Assembly (NCBI GenBank): GCA_023897205.1
Contig: JAHWDD010000007.1
Coordinates: 4,960,001-5,024,000, forward strand
DNA length: 64,000 bases
Source of the DNA: Exophiala sp. HKRS030
Taxonomy: Eukaryota > Ascomycota > Eurotiomycetes > Chaetothyriales > Herpotrichiellaceae
Direction of reading: 5' to 3'
In this document: piece by piece, positions 23,358 through 33,153 of the stretch
How positions within the stretch are numbered: position 1 is the stretch's first letter
Layout: every line of letters starts with the position of its first letter
Program-made: the position numbers and the translations under genes
Notes under the pieces: generated by a model
Databases searched by the model: none
What the model was told of the DNA's origin: nothing
The model's input: only the letters and a program-made list of their open reading frames with translations

Positions 23358-25137
23358 CTTGAAATAATGAATGCGCAAGTCAGAGGAAAAGCACCACGAA
23401 TGTGTGCGTAGAAAAGACAATGAGAATGCGATACCAGCGCAGAAGGGAAGATAGGAAAAGGAACGTGACGAATATGAAACTGAGTAAGAGAAAGGAGGCT
23501 CGATGTTCTCTTATTCAATATCCAAATGCATATTGCAGACCGAGCAAGAGTAGCGCTGACCTACTTCCAGTCTATTTGGGGAGCTCTAATCATCGAATCA
23601 GTGCCCTGTTTGGACACCATGAGGTCTGAGTTGTCCAAAGAAGCACCAGAATGGTGCTGATAGTTGTGGAGCCTTCAGCATGTCGAATCAAAAGAATGGC
23701 AACAACGGCGGCTACAAGAAATGGACGGGCGCATAGCCAGGTCAATAAGCTGTTGGTCAGTAAGGTCGGCTCCAAAGATAGAGTAGTGGGAGGATCACAA
23801 TAACAGACTGAGAAGTCAGAACGGGAGGATGAGAAAAGAGGTTGGAAGTTGGGAAGGGAGAGAAATCACCGGCGATCAGAATGGCGGGCGGTTGCCTTGC
23901 TTGGCCTTGGCGCCATCTCAGTACGTGATTGGATGAGGCTGCAGCCTTTCTAGGTCGTCGACATGGGTCTGAAACGAAGAAGGGCAATGGGCGCATAAAT
24001 GTCGGGAAACGCGGTACTATCTTTGGATTCCTTGAGGGACCATGGCACGAGATAACACAGGCATTGGTAGGCATTGGTTCTTCCATGCCATACCGGGTTG
24101 TTCTATGTAAACCGGACGCTGATTGCTGTTATACAAAGGCAGTTCTTCTGGTGAGGGTCAACAACGACCTCGTCGCTAGATGCAACCAGAAAGTGCTGGT
24201 TTGCTGCGCTGGCACTCTTATCCGCTAGTCCCCACCGAAAGTCCATTTGTATAGTGCAACGTGTACTGTGCACAAGGGGGTGGTGCATTGTATCCCGTAC
24301 AACTATGGAGTAGATTTGCAGATTCTTCACACCCTCAATCCCGCTCTGCATTGGCCGCTGACACCAGATCCACAGTGTTCTGCCACTGGCCATCTTTTTG
24401 TTTCCACCTCCACACACTAGCTACGCCAATCTGCTCCGATCAATGCTGCAATACCAACAAACGGATCATCTAGCCTTTGCATAGGAACATTGACAGCTCC
24501 CCAACGCTTGATGATCTAGCCACAATCCTTTTCCCACGCTTTGGCTGGAGGCAGCATGTGTCCGTCCCGATGATCAGGACTCATGGACCTGAGACCACCC
24601 TGGATATCAAGCTTGCTCCAAGCCGTGACGGAGGACACTGTGATCTGGAAAGAACTTCGCCAGCACCTAGGTAATATCACACATGGGACTCTGTACTCCG
24701 TACACTGTGACGCCCACTATTCTTGATTAGGTAAGACTAGCCAGCCACTAGATGCATTGGCTCGAAAGGGTCAGTGGAGTTCGGAAAAGGCTTGAACATC
24801 CCTCTGGAATTGTCCTGGCCTCGGCACGCCTGGGCATTCTTGGATCAGCTCGATCCACGGTGGCACATCGTGACAGCACATGACCTTGTTCTCATGCAAA
24901 ACATAATGGTACAGCTGGTGGTTGAAATTTGATTGATACTTCCGGAATGAGCATAATCTCAACCTCAATCGGGAGCTGGGTGGGGATGCACACCATGATG
25001 AGTCGTCTTGTGGAATCCAGCCCACTTGGTTACGCCGGTCGGCCGAGATAGACCGACTGCATGATAAGTCGCTTCGGTTGTATCAGAAGTCAACTCGCAC
25101 ATAAGGGTCAGAGACACTTAGAGACATCCGTAAGCCT
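23358..25137. other. long intergenic region
   Basis: About 1.8 kb with only short open frames, among them a 109-codon leftward frame at 23757-24086 that has no recognisable domain. It contains the promoter of the four-helix protein and the 3' side of mis12. Confidence 0.45.
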
Positions 25138-26145
25138 TTATGCAGGATCGAAAATAGCCGCAATCTTTTCCAATGCTTGCACCTCTTGAGGATCAATCGT
25201 CCTCCCGCCTACCACGGTAGAGTCTTGGGTCAAGATTTGTCCTTGTCTTTCAAGATGGGCACGAGTACGCTCTTCGATGTAATTTCGCCTGTCTTCTCGG
25301 ATCTCGTCTTTTGCGGTGTCTGGTTGAGGATTGACTCTGCTGGCATTCAGTGCGGCCAGCTTGGGTCGCAGCTCTGCTAGGAGCGATCTTAGAGCTGGTA
25401 GTTGAGAGAGAACAAAACTGGTGTTGGTGGTTAGGGATTGATTCGTATTTGCTGGAACATCTGTGAGGAAGGAGAGACTAGGAGTTGTGGATTGAGCACC
25501 CTGCACGAGTGCTCTGAGTTGTTGGAGTAAGGCCTCGTTTCGATTGTGTTCTTCCCACAGGGTTCTCGAGACTGTACGAGATGCTGCCAATTTCCGGCGA
25601 AGTTGTTGTATCTTTTCCGGACTTGGTGCATCTTCAGGAGGTGGGAACGAAATGTTCTGTATTTTTTTTATTAGCATCTTCATCTTTCTTGATGTTTGAG
25701 TCCGGTTTCCCCTACCTCATAGTGGCCCAGGCGCACCCAATTGACTAGATCTGCGGGCACTGATAGGATGTTTCTCAGAACATAGATCTCAAATTTGTCG
25801 AAATTTTTGTCAATTGTTGAGTTCAACAACGTCTCGAGTTTATGCAGGCCTTCTTCGATCTCCTGCTTTGCTTCTGGGAAGTCCGTCTCTTCACCAGCTT
25901 CATCTGTAGATCTCGCGACAGGCTTGAAGCCAAGTCGTTCAGGAGGTGTAGAAAGCAAGCCGGTTTCCAAACTGCCGACGCCTTGATAAACAAAGTCGTT
26001 GACAGAGTTGATGATGTCGTCGATCAGCGACTTGTAGAATGTTAGCGCGTCGAGGTTGACAAAGGGCAGGTCAGGTACAGACCAAGGGTGTATATTGTAA
26101 ATGTTCCGTCAGTATGGCTGATGCAGCCTGTGAGACATCTGCCAT
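25138..26145 (-). CDS. mis12: kinetochore protein Mis12/Mtw1
   Basis: Exons 26145-26083, 26030-25716 and 25656-25138 give 298 aa. Exon 1 encodes MADVSQAASAILTEHLQYTP. The first intron (52 nt, GTCTGT donor, CTAAC branch site) is followed by SLIDDIINSVNDFVYQG, so the family's TEHxxYxPxSLIDDIINxVN block is complete. ETGLLSTPPERLGF follows, then the heterodimer helix KLETLLNSTIDKNFDKFEIY and a long coiled coil (IQQLRRKLAASRTVSRTLWE). Mis12 is a subunit of the MIND complex linking CENP-C and the inner centromere to Ndc80 and Knl1. It is divergent from the AT-hook protein at 26558 over 412 bp. Confidence 0.93.
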
Positions 26146-26557
26146 TGCGTCGTGAGCCCAGAGAATGCTTTAAAACGAGGCATTCGCATGAAAAGCGCGG
26201 GGCCGCAGTCGACAGCGGCGATGAGGGCAGGCGTGGGTGTTGTTGGACTCCCGAATTGGCCTAGTGTTGCGAGTCGTCGATAGTCCTATTTTGGCTTAGC
26301 GTGTTATCAACGAACAAGGCACGTGAGGCACGTGAGAGGCGGGCCGGCGTGGCTGGCAGGATGGTCTGTCTTGTCTGTCTGTCAGAATCCCCGCAACAAA
26401 TTCTGTAAATTACACCTTGTTTCCACCTCATCTCCAGTGTAGCTTTGACTGCCTCGCCCGTTTTATTGCTGGTCATCTCGCTTTATCCCACGATCAAAAG
26501 ACGACATTAAATCCACACTTGAAACTGCTTGACGACAGTCGAGCATTTGATCTCACC
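26146..26557. promoter_or_regulatory. divergent promoter between mis12 and the AT-hook protein gene
   Basis: The start codons at 26145 and 26558 face away from each other. The 412 bp contain two GGCACGTGAG copies at about 26319-26337. CACGTG is an E-box/CBF1-type hexamer, so these may be functional sites, but that is an inference from sequence only. Confidence 0.55.
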
Positions 26558-27430
26558 ATGGGTATGTGCCTTTGATCTTTCTGCGCACCCTCATTTGCCA
26601 CGTCCGCTGCGACTCGTCGCCGCCACTCTTCTCACCATCTCGTCGCCATGCTGTTGCTAATACCTCCGTCCTTCCACAGGTGGTCCCGGTTCAGGAGGCT
26701 ACAAGAATAAACCCGGTGACACTGAGACTCATTCAGCATGGGACATCATCGCCCAGGACCCCGATGCGCCTCAGATTAATGTCAGTGCTTGACCTCGCCG
26801 CTCGACTGTTTGATGGCTAAAATGCGCGTCTAGAAATTGGCACAAGTACGGTGCAAGTACTGTGGAAGAGAAATGGCACAGCATACTTCCCGCCAACGAG
26901 TACATTTACTAGGATGCCAAGCATATCTCGAGGCCATGAAGGAAGCAGGCGTTGAAACCAGCATCACCCGTCAAGCTGCTGACCCCCAAGCGTTCTTCCG
27001 AAGTAACGATTGGACACAGAAGTTGACCGAGGCCAAAGCTCCAAAGGTCCTAAAAATGCAAGAGCATACTACAGCAGTCCGGATACAGGCACTTGCACTG
27101 GCTGAAGCTAGCATCTCATCCGAGAGGATTCAAGAAATCACTGGCATGGATCCTAAAGTGCTAGCGGGGTTACGTCGACTTGCGCGTGAGCGTGGCTATG
27201 ACCCAAGTATCTCGATGCAGCTGAAGGAGGAATATGTACTGGATCCTCCCAATGCCAACCGACCTCGAGGCCGTCCAAAGAAGCGCAAGCCAGAGGATGA
27301 CGTCGACCCTACTTTGTCCGGTATAACTGATGCCACGCAGGAAACTCCGCCGTTTGGTCAACGTGATAACCTCCCACCAGGACAGTGGAACTTTATGGCG
27401 ACACCAACTCACGGCTACACAATGACTTAG
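26558..27430 (+). CDS. zinc-finger/AT-hook protein, start codon in a 4-nt exon
   Basis: Exon 1 is only ATGG (26558-26561), followed by a GTATGTG donor; exon 2 is 26680-26780 and exon 3 is 26834-27430, giving 233 aa that start MGGPGSGGYKNKPG. Residues 39-60 hold CKYCGREMAQHTSRQRVHLL then GC, a C-x2-C plus H/C arrangement like a BED or C2H2-type zinc site. An AT-hook, RPRGRPKKRK, lies near residue 185. The two DNA-binding features suggest a chromatin or transcription protein of the nucleus. Its promoter is shared with mis12. The tiny first exon is supported by consensus splice sites and phase, and would be easy to miss. No family name is certain. Confidence 0.75.
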
Positions 27431-29295
27431 GAAGTTCAAACTGCTACTGAGATGTCACAGAATCTCGTTGAGACACCGTCGACCCAAGGAATAGATCCGC
27501 CAATTGCGTATCAAGATCGAGCATCGTTGGAATGTGATACCCTCATATCTGATGCAAAGGAAAACAGTACTTAGAATCGAAGTGCGTTTCTGTTTTGGCC
27601 AAGCTTGCGTGTCTCTGGAGTTGTGAAGCCTAGAGCGTAATGTGGCTCGTCGAAGCGGAGCATTTATGGGGGGGGCGTTATTGCATTTAATGATTTACTC
27701 ACAAAGCCTGTATCCTTGAGAGCTAGGTCTGGGGCAGCACTGGGACATATTCTGGGTCGTTTTCTACACTTGAGATCACGTGAATATGATAGGATGCAAG
27801 GAGCGCTAGTTGACTTGGTCGCAGAATTTCTAATTCTAATCATGAGTCGTTACAAATAAATCTTTAGTCTCCAAAGATACTGGACCGTTGGGTCTGCAAG
27901 CCGACAGAGTAAGGCAAGGACATGATATTGGATTGGGTCATTGCGCCTACGTAAGACTCTCGGAAAGCAAAGTTCCGTTGAAATTCGTAGCCATGGATGT
28001 CGCACTTGAATGGTCTCTTGCCCAGAAGAGCTCACACTTTCCACGTGCATGAACCTGGGTATGAAACCCGGAGAGGGAGATTTCCGACCGCTTGAAGAAA
28101 ATCTGGACAGAATCAATATTGGCATACGCTCTCAATCCATGCAACCTAGGAAGTCGGTGGATCTGACTCAGGCCTGGTCACCTAGGGTTAGAGTGTTGGA
28201 GAGATTGAAGTTGGAAGTCGGCTTCAATCTAGATTGCACTAAATCACATCAGGAAACAGAGACGACAGGGACATGGCACCCACCTTGAACCAGACTGGTC
28301 ACGACCCGAGCGGCGAGAGGCAACCGAGAAGGACCAAGCAAAAGGTGGACAAGGCTGAGATGAATGTCTTACCCAACCTCGTGAAACATGCAAGGCTCGG
28401 GTAATCAGTGCATGCCCAGCGCCTTCCCAAGTGCTCGTTTAGGGAGCGCCAAGGAGATTAAACACGACAAACATGCCAAGTTATGGCCAAAAGCGTCAAG
28501 AGCCACCCAGTGCCACTCACCAGCCTCAGCAAGCGAGGAAGGAGCATCGTCACGCTAATCCAATACAGGCTAAGCGCAAGGACTTTGCCAAATCGGCTTG
28601 ATTGGCCAAAAAGGAAAACGGTCGACTTCGAAACAGGGGATGCCTCAGATCGACCTCCTCCAAACACAAGCCAAAACGTCTCAGCGCTTCATATCTTCCA
28701 TTGACGTTCAACCTCAAACACTCGACTTGTCCCTGGTGCCATGTATGGCCAACCTCTGTAGACGCCCATTGGTACTATTTTGCGCCTGGCTATGCCCGTT
28801 TGTCATGGACTCTGGGCCTCTCGCCTCCTCTTCAACCCTACCCACCTGAGACGTTCATCCGACAGTTAGGCTTGAAACCTTTGACCCAGCAACTCCTTAC
28901 GGAGTCAACATTGACCAGGTGACGAGACTCGATCAGTGCCATCTTCAAAGGGGATCCAGATCCATAATCTTAGCATTTGTGCAAACATGGTAATTGACGC
29001 CCTGGTCAATGGTTGCACTGCCCACCTGAAGCGACCTACATATGAAGCGCGTGCAACCCGTCTCTGGAAACGTTTCTTGTTCTCCATTCCATCATTACAG
29101 TTTTCTGCTTTTGTCGCTTTGACCTCTCCTTCCTGTACAGGTCTGTTCGTTCCTTCTGCTGCTTGACGCACTGCAGTTCCAATTCTTTGCGCCGGTCGCT
29201 CGTTGTCCATTCTTCGCATCAACCAACTCTCACCTAAAAGCAAAGTACATCAAAAACTCGGTGTTTCAATACTACTTCCAAAGAAATCATCCAGA
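27431..29295. other. long intergenic region, promoter of the cupredoxin gene
   Basis: About 1.9 kb without a supported gene. An eight-G run occurs near 27669-27676. Frames between 28480 and 28920 overlap in three phases without conserved content. The last 100 bp are the leader of the cupredoxin gene. Confidence 0.45.
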
Positions 29296-30284
29296 ATGTC
29301 TTCACTCAAGTCTTTGTTGTTCTCAACCCTCTTGGCGTCCTCCGCCATTGCGACAAGCCAAGATTCTTGGGGCAACGGTCAAAATGGCGGATATGGACAG
29401 GGCAGTAATAACTGGTCTCCATCCAGCACTCAAGGCTGGACCAGCTGGAACAATCAGAAGTCTCCCGAACAAGGATCTCCTGTAGTTGCACCTGTCGCCT
29501 CATGCCCAGCTGGCTGTGTTCCCTTCTCCACGGCCGCACCACCAGCTCAACAAACAAAGGCTGGCGAACTCATCGTTCAAGTGGTCTCTGTTGCCGACAA
29601 GAACGGTAGCTTGAAGTATTTCCCCAACAAGATTGATGCTCCTGTTGGCTCCATTGTTCAATTCCAGTTCTTCCCAAAGGTAAAGTCATCAGACCGAAGC
29701 AGTTTACGATAACTTCAAACTAACAATCTCCTCAGAACCACACAATCACGGAATCCAGCTTTGCCGACCCTTGCAAGCCTTTGGCCAGCAATCTGACTTC
29801 GGACATTCGACCTGGCATCCGATCAGGATTCATCCCCGTCAAAGGCGATGAACCATTTACACCTGTGTACAATGTTCTCATCAACGATACCAAGCCTATC
29901 TGGCTGTTTTGCGGCCAAGTTAATCATTGTCAGAAAGGTATGGCCATGGTCATCAACACTCCCAAGGATAGCCCAAACACCATCGAGAAGTACATCGAGA
30001 ATGCCGCCAAACTTCCCCAAGTATCTGTTCCCGCAGCAGCACCACCAGCAGCCACCTCCTCAGCTTCTCCACCTCCAGCAACTTCTTCATCCACCTTCAC
30101 CTTTGGCGGCGGTGCTCCACCCGCATCATCTACAACCGTCAATGCTCCTCCCGTCCAGTCTCTCCCTTCTAGCTCTGTACCTGTTGCGCCTGCAACCTTC
30201 ACTGGTGCTGCATCACGTCTGAGTGGACGAGATTTGTCATCTTTCGGAGCAGTCGTTTTTGGTGCAGTGGTGGCTTTGTTGTAA
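29296..30284 (+). CDS. secreted GPI-anchored cupredoxin-domain protein
   Basis: Exons 29296-29679 and 29736-30284 give 310 aa. The signal peptide is SLLFSTLLASSAIATS. A Gly/Asn/Trp-rich spacer is followed by the cupredoxin domain, residues about 97-215: VDAPVGS-like strand, NHTITESSFADPC with the first His ligand, and IWLFCGQVNHCQKGMAMVIN with Cys, His and Met. All four ligands of a type 1 copper site are therefore present. A Pro/Ser/Thr stalk follows, and the C-terminus GAVVFGAVVALL preceded by small residues is a GPI-attachment signal. Such proteins lie on the plasma membrane or wall; copper binding is likely, electron partner unknown. A longer start upstream (29203) lacks an ATG, so 29296 was chosen. 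Confidence 0.85.
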
Positions 30285-30915
30285 TGGACGAGATTTCATG
30301 CTGAATCGGTCGAGTGTTCGGTCATGAATACCGGGGTTACCTGGTTCAATGACGCAGAAGCTAAAAGCAATCACAGATGACGCTCACGGGCAGACGAAAA
30401 TCAAGAACTGATGTGGTCAGAAGCTGCGTCTTTTGACTTGTCAGTCTGGCTCTGGATTCACGGAGGACAGACTCCCTCGAAGATCGAGGTCGAGTGCTTT
30501 TTAGAAGATATCATTTTCCAACAAACGGAAAACAGGAGTCCTGGGAACTAATCCATTTTTTGATGGACCGAATTTGAGATTCAACTTGAGGTTGAATGGA
30601 CTCAAAAGACGAATTTTGTATTTTACCTTTTTTTTCTTTTTGATCTTTGAACCCCTTTTTGGGTCGGTTGGAAACAACTCATACATATATACCCCCGAGA
30701 AAAGATGCGCGCAGCACGTCGAATGCAATATTATTACGCATTCCTGCAATATTTAACTATGGGACGAATAGAACATATTGACTGTAAAGATGGATTTGTT
30801 TGATTATTTCAATACTTGTTGCCCGCTTAGTCTCGTGCTTTCCAAGCACCCTGTGTGAATCGGTTGAAAGTCAGTCAGTGAAATATAGTAGTAGCTAGAT
30901 ACTTATGAATGTCCA

Positions 30916-30968
30916 CAGTGTCCTAGTGCATAGTGTCCTAGTGTCCTAGTGTCCCACTGTCCCAGTGC
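30916..30968. repeat. short degenerate tandem repeat, unit AGTGTCCT(A)
   Basis: Five to six imperfect copies of a 9-10 base unit (AGTGTCCTA, AGTGTCCCA, CTGTCCCAG) follow one another, interrupted once by GTGCAT. It is too short to have an assigned role. Confidence 0.75.
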
Positions 30969-31111
30969 CGCCCTTCCATTGCCTCCGCCTTCTCTGACAT
31001 ACTATAACCATAATCATACCTAGCCATACACATATGACATATCTCACAATACTCAATTACAATAACCCATCATCAAAGACTCAAGAGCCACGGCCCCATC
31101 CATCTACGCCT

Positions 31112-31218
31112 ACCCTCCTCCCTCCCTCTCCCTCTCCCTCTCCCTCTCCCTCTCCCTCTCCCTCTCCCTCTCCCTCTCCTCTCCCTCTCCCTCTCCCTCT
31201 CCCTCTCCCTCTCCTTCA
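31112..31218. repeat. (CCCTCT)n simple repeat
   Basis: About sixteen nearly perfect hexamer copies on the + strand, with one phase slip near 31178 (CTCTCCTCTCCC). It is a strand-asymmetric polypyrimidine tract able to form triplex DNA in principle. The reverse strand reads as an Arg/Glu/Gly-rich open frame, which is an artefact of the repeat. Confidence 0.95.
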
Positions 31219-31369
31219 CTCTCCCACGCATTGCTAGTCTGCTAGTCAAATCCAATATCTATCCAATGTTTCCACCTTAGTCTTTATGAGTTGGTTAATT
31301 CGCTAGTTGGTTAGTTGGTCAGTTAGCTTGGTTATTTACAGTACTTGATATTAAATTTCCACACGGACC

Positions 31370-31475
31370 TTCCTCTCTCTCCCTCTCTCCCCCCGTGTCT
31401 CTCCTCTCCCTCTCTCCTCTCCCTCTCTCTCCGATCTCCTCTCTCCTATCTCCTCTCCCCCCCGTATCTCTCCTC
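31370..31475. repeat. second C/T-rich tract
   Basis: Irregular CTCTCC, CCCCC and TCTCTC runs, less ordered than the tract at 31112. Open frames across it are compositional. Confidence 0.8.
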
Positions 31476-31698
31476 TATCTTTTCCATATATTCACATTTT
31501 CATATATTCATCTATTCCCAGCCTTGATCTTGATTAAGTCAGGCCTAGCTATCGATTTCGTCGTTGTATTATATACTTTTATGTACTATTATGTACTAGC
31601 TTAGTATAGATATATAGGTAGACAATATTAGTTATTAGTTATTAGTTACTAGTTGACGAAAGCATAAGACGCGTGCATAGCACGGAGCAAGGACATGG

Positions 31699-31766
31699 AT
31701 TGTGTATATATATGTGTGTGTGTATATCTGTATGTATGCATGTATATATGTGTATGTGTTTGTGGA
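31699..31766. repeat. TA/TG dinucleotide-rich tract
   Basis: Alternating purine-pyrimidine sequence made of TATATATGTGTGTGTG and TGTATGTATGCATGTA-type runs, potentially Z-DNA forming. No gene overlaps it. Confidence 0.75.
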
Positions 31767-32057
31767 GTGATGAAAAGTGGCACGGAGAGTATTGGCTTTA
31801 CTAATTAACTATATTAATTATACTTAACTAGACTCCAGAAGTGTAGATTTTGGAGTCGTTAGCACGCGGATACAGCGGAACTCCGGTTACTCATATTAGT
31901 ACGGCAGGTGGGATGGGCGAGATATGCTCATGTTGGCTTGTGCTTACTAATCAACCAATTATTGACCGAACTATCGACTGGCCAGTGCGCATATTCGATA
32001 TATTGACAAGCACTCACCTAGTGCACTCGATTATTGATTTTCTTGCGCATCAGGAGA

Positions 32058-32157
32058 NNNNNNNNNNNNNNNNNNNNNNNNNNNNNNNNNNNNNNNNNNN
32101 NNNNNNNNNNNNNNNNNNNNNNNNNNNNNNNNNNNNNNNNNNNNNNNNNNNNNNNNN
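32058..32157. other. scaffold gap, 100 N
   Basis: Exactly 100 N, the customary placeholder for a gap of unknown size. The sequences on its two sides differ sharply in composition, so the true distance and even the join are uncertain. Confidence 0.99.
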
Positions 32158-32284
32158 TAACAATAAAAATTTATTAGAAAGCTATATTATTAATAATCTT
32201 AAATATAAACATATAACTGGGTTTAGATTAGAAGCAAGAGGTAGATTAAGCAAAAGATATACTGCCTCGAGATCTATGTATAAA
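32158..32284 (+). other. rps3: mitochondrial rps3 fragment (NUMT or assembly chimera)
   Basis: The 127 bp after the gap are very AT-rich and open in one frame that reads [20 protein letters not shown] and then [11 protein letters not shown]. This is the C-terminal domain of fungal mitochondrial ribosomal protein S3 (GxRxExxGRLxKRxTAxRSxxK type), normally encoded in mtDNA, often inside an LSU rRNA intron. Codons are mitochondrial in style: every Arg is AGA and nearly every Leu is TTA. The frame is not usable as a nuclear gene. It ends abruptly at 32284, where nuclear coding sequence for a transcription factor begins. It may be a nuclear insertion of mtDNA or a wrong join next to the gap. Confidence 0.75.
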
Positions 32285-32861
32285 TGCCCTGGCCATTCAC
32301 GTCTACACGATATGTAACGCTGATGCTATTAACAAAGGTCTAGCTGAAACGAGAGCACGTGTATGCATGATAGGCCTTCAAGCCATGGAAGAAGCGTGGC
32401 CTGTTGGAACCTGGGTGCTCAGGTTGTTTGACAGCATCATGGCTCGACTGAAAGCGCCCGTTCGCACTTCTTCGGCGAACATTCCCAAGCAGAGGACACA
32501 GAATTGCGAACCTCAGTCTAGGGAGCCGAAAGAGCCGTTTACCAAAGACGCAACAACGGCGGTTGACTCGGCCCTGGAAGCCTCCGACCTAGCACCCGAT
32601 CAACCCGTCATGGCAGATGCTGAAAATCCCCAAGACATCAGCCATGAGCATGATATCGACCAGTCGGTCTTCGATAACCGCTCGTTCGTCAACGATGGAC
32701 AATGGGACCAGCCTTACACAGAGATGGATGCCCGGGTATTATCGAGCGTATTTGCATTTGAGGAATCCATGGACCGTGTTAGTGCAGATCAGGGCATTTT
32801 TTTGCAGTGGCTGGATGATGGTTTGCTGCAAGGAACGGACCTGAACTCATGGAGTTGGTAA
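32285..32861 (+). CDS. C-terminal part of a fungal Zn2Cys6-type transcription factor (5' part missing)
   Basis: From 32286 the frame reads [20 protein letters not shown], then [20 protein letters not shown] and a disordered acidic tail with [16 protein letters not shown] and [20 protein letters not shown] to the stop at 32861. The amphipathic xxAMEExWPxGxWVLRLFxSI segment and the Trp/Asp-rich tail are typical of the end of the fungal-specific TF middle-homology region and its activation tail. The N-terminal zinc cluster and most of the regulatory domain are absent, cut by the rps3 fragment and gap. It lies at the border of the catabolic genes from 33 kb on and could be their regulator, which is inference. 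Confidence 0.65.
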
Positions 32862-33153
32862 GATGCAAACCACTACCTCTCTCACAGCTCTTATGTCTTC
32901 TGCGGTGACCTTGGAAGTGTACCCACAGGCTGGGTTTGGTCTATCAGTGTTTACGGCGCAGCGTATATTGGCATCATTGTGACTGTGAGTGGCCAAAATT
33001 CTCTAGGACGAACTATTAGGCGACACTGAGAAGATTCAACTCAGAAAACTATGTGAATTATGCTCTCCAAAGAATCAATAGCATCAATAGATGCATAACT
33101 AGAGTCCTAAGCTCTCAATGATATTCTTTTTCGGTCTATGAGTGGATAGATCG

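Larger units (their letters stand above)
30285..32057. other. gene-poor repeat-rich stretch up to the scaffold gap
   Basis: About 1.8 kb with no credible gene. It contains a T-rich tract (30626-30660), a 7-bp-arm hairpin ATTCAAC/GTTGAAT at about 30581-30599, a short minisatellite, two pyrimidine tracts and a TA/TG tract, listed separately where clear. The repeat content probably caused the assembly break at 32058. Confidence 0.6.

Noticed and set aside
31073..31255. Arg/Glu/Gly-rich leftward open frame and Pro/Ser/Leu-rich rightward frame
   Set aside because: Both are produced by the (CCCTCT)n repeat and have no other coding support.
31850..32317. Open frame running through the N gap
   Set aside because: The frame bridges unknown bases; only the part after 32158 has identifiable content, and that is mitochondrial rps3.
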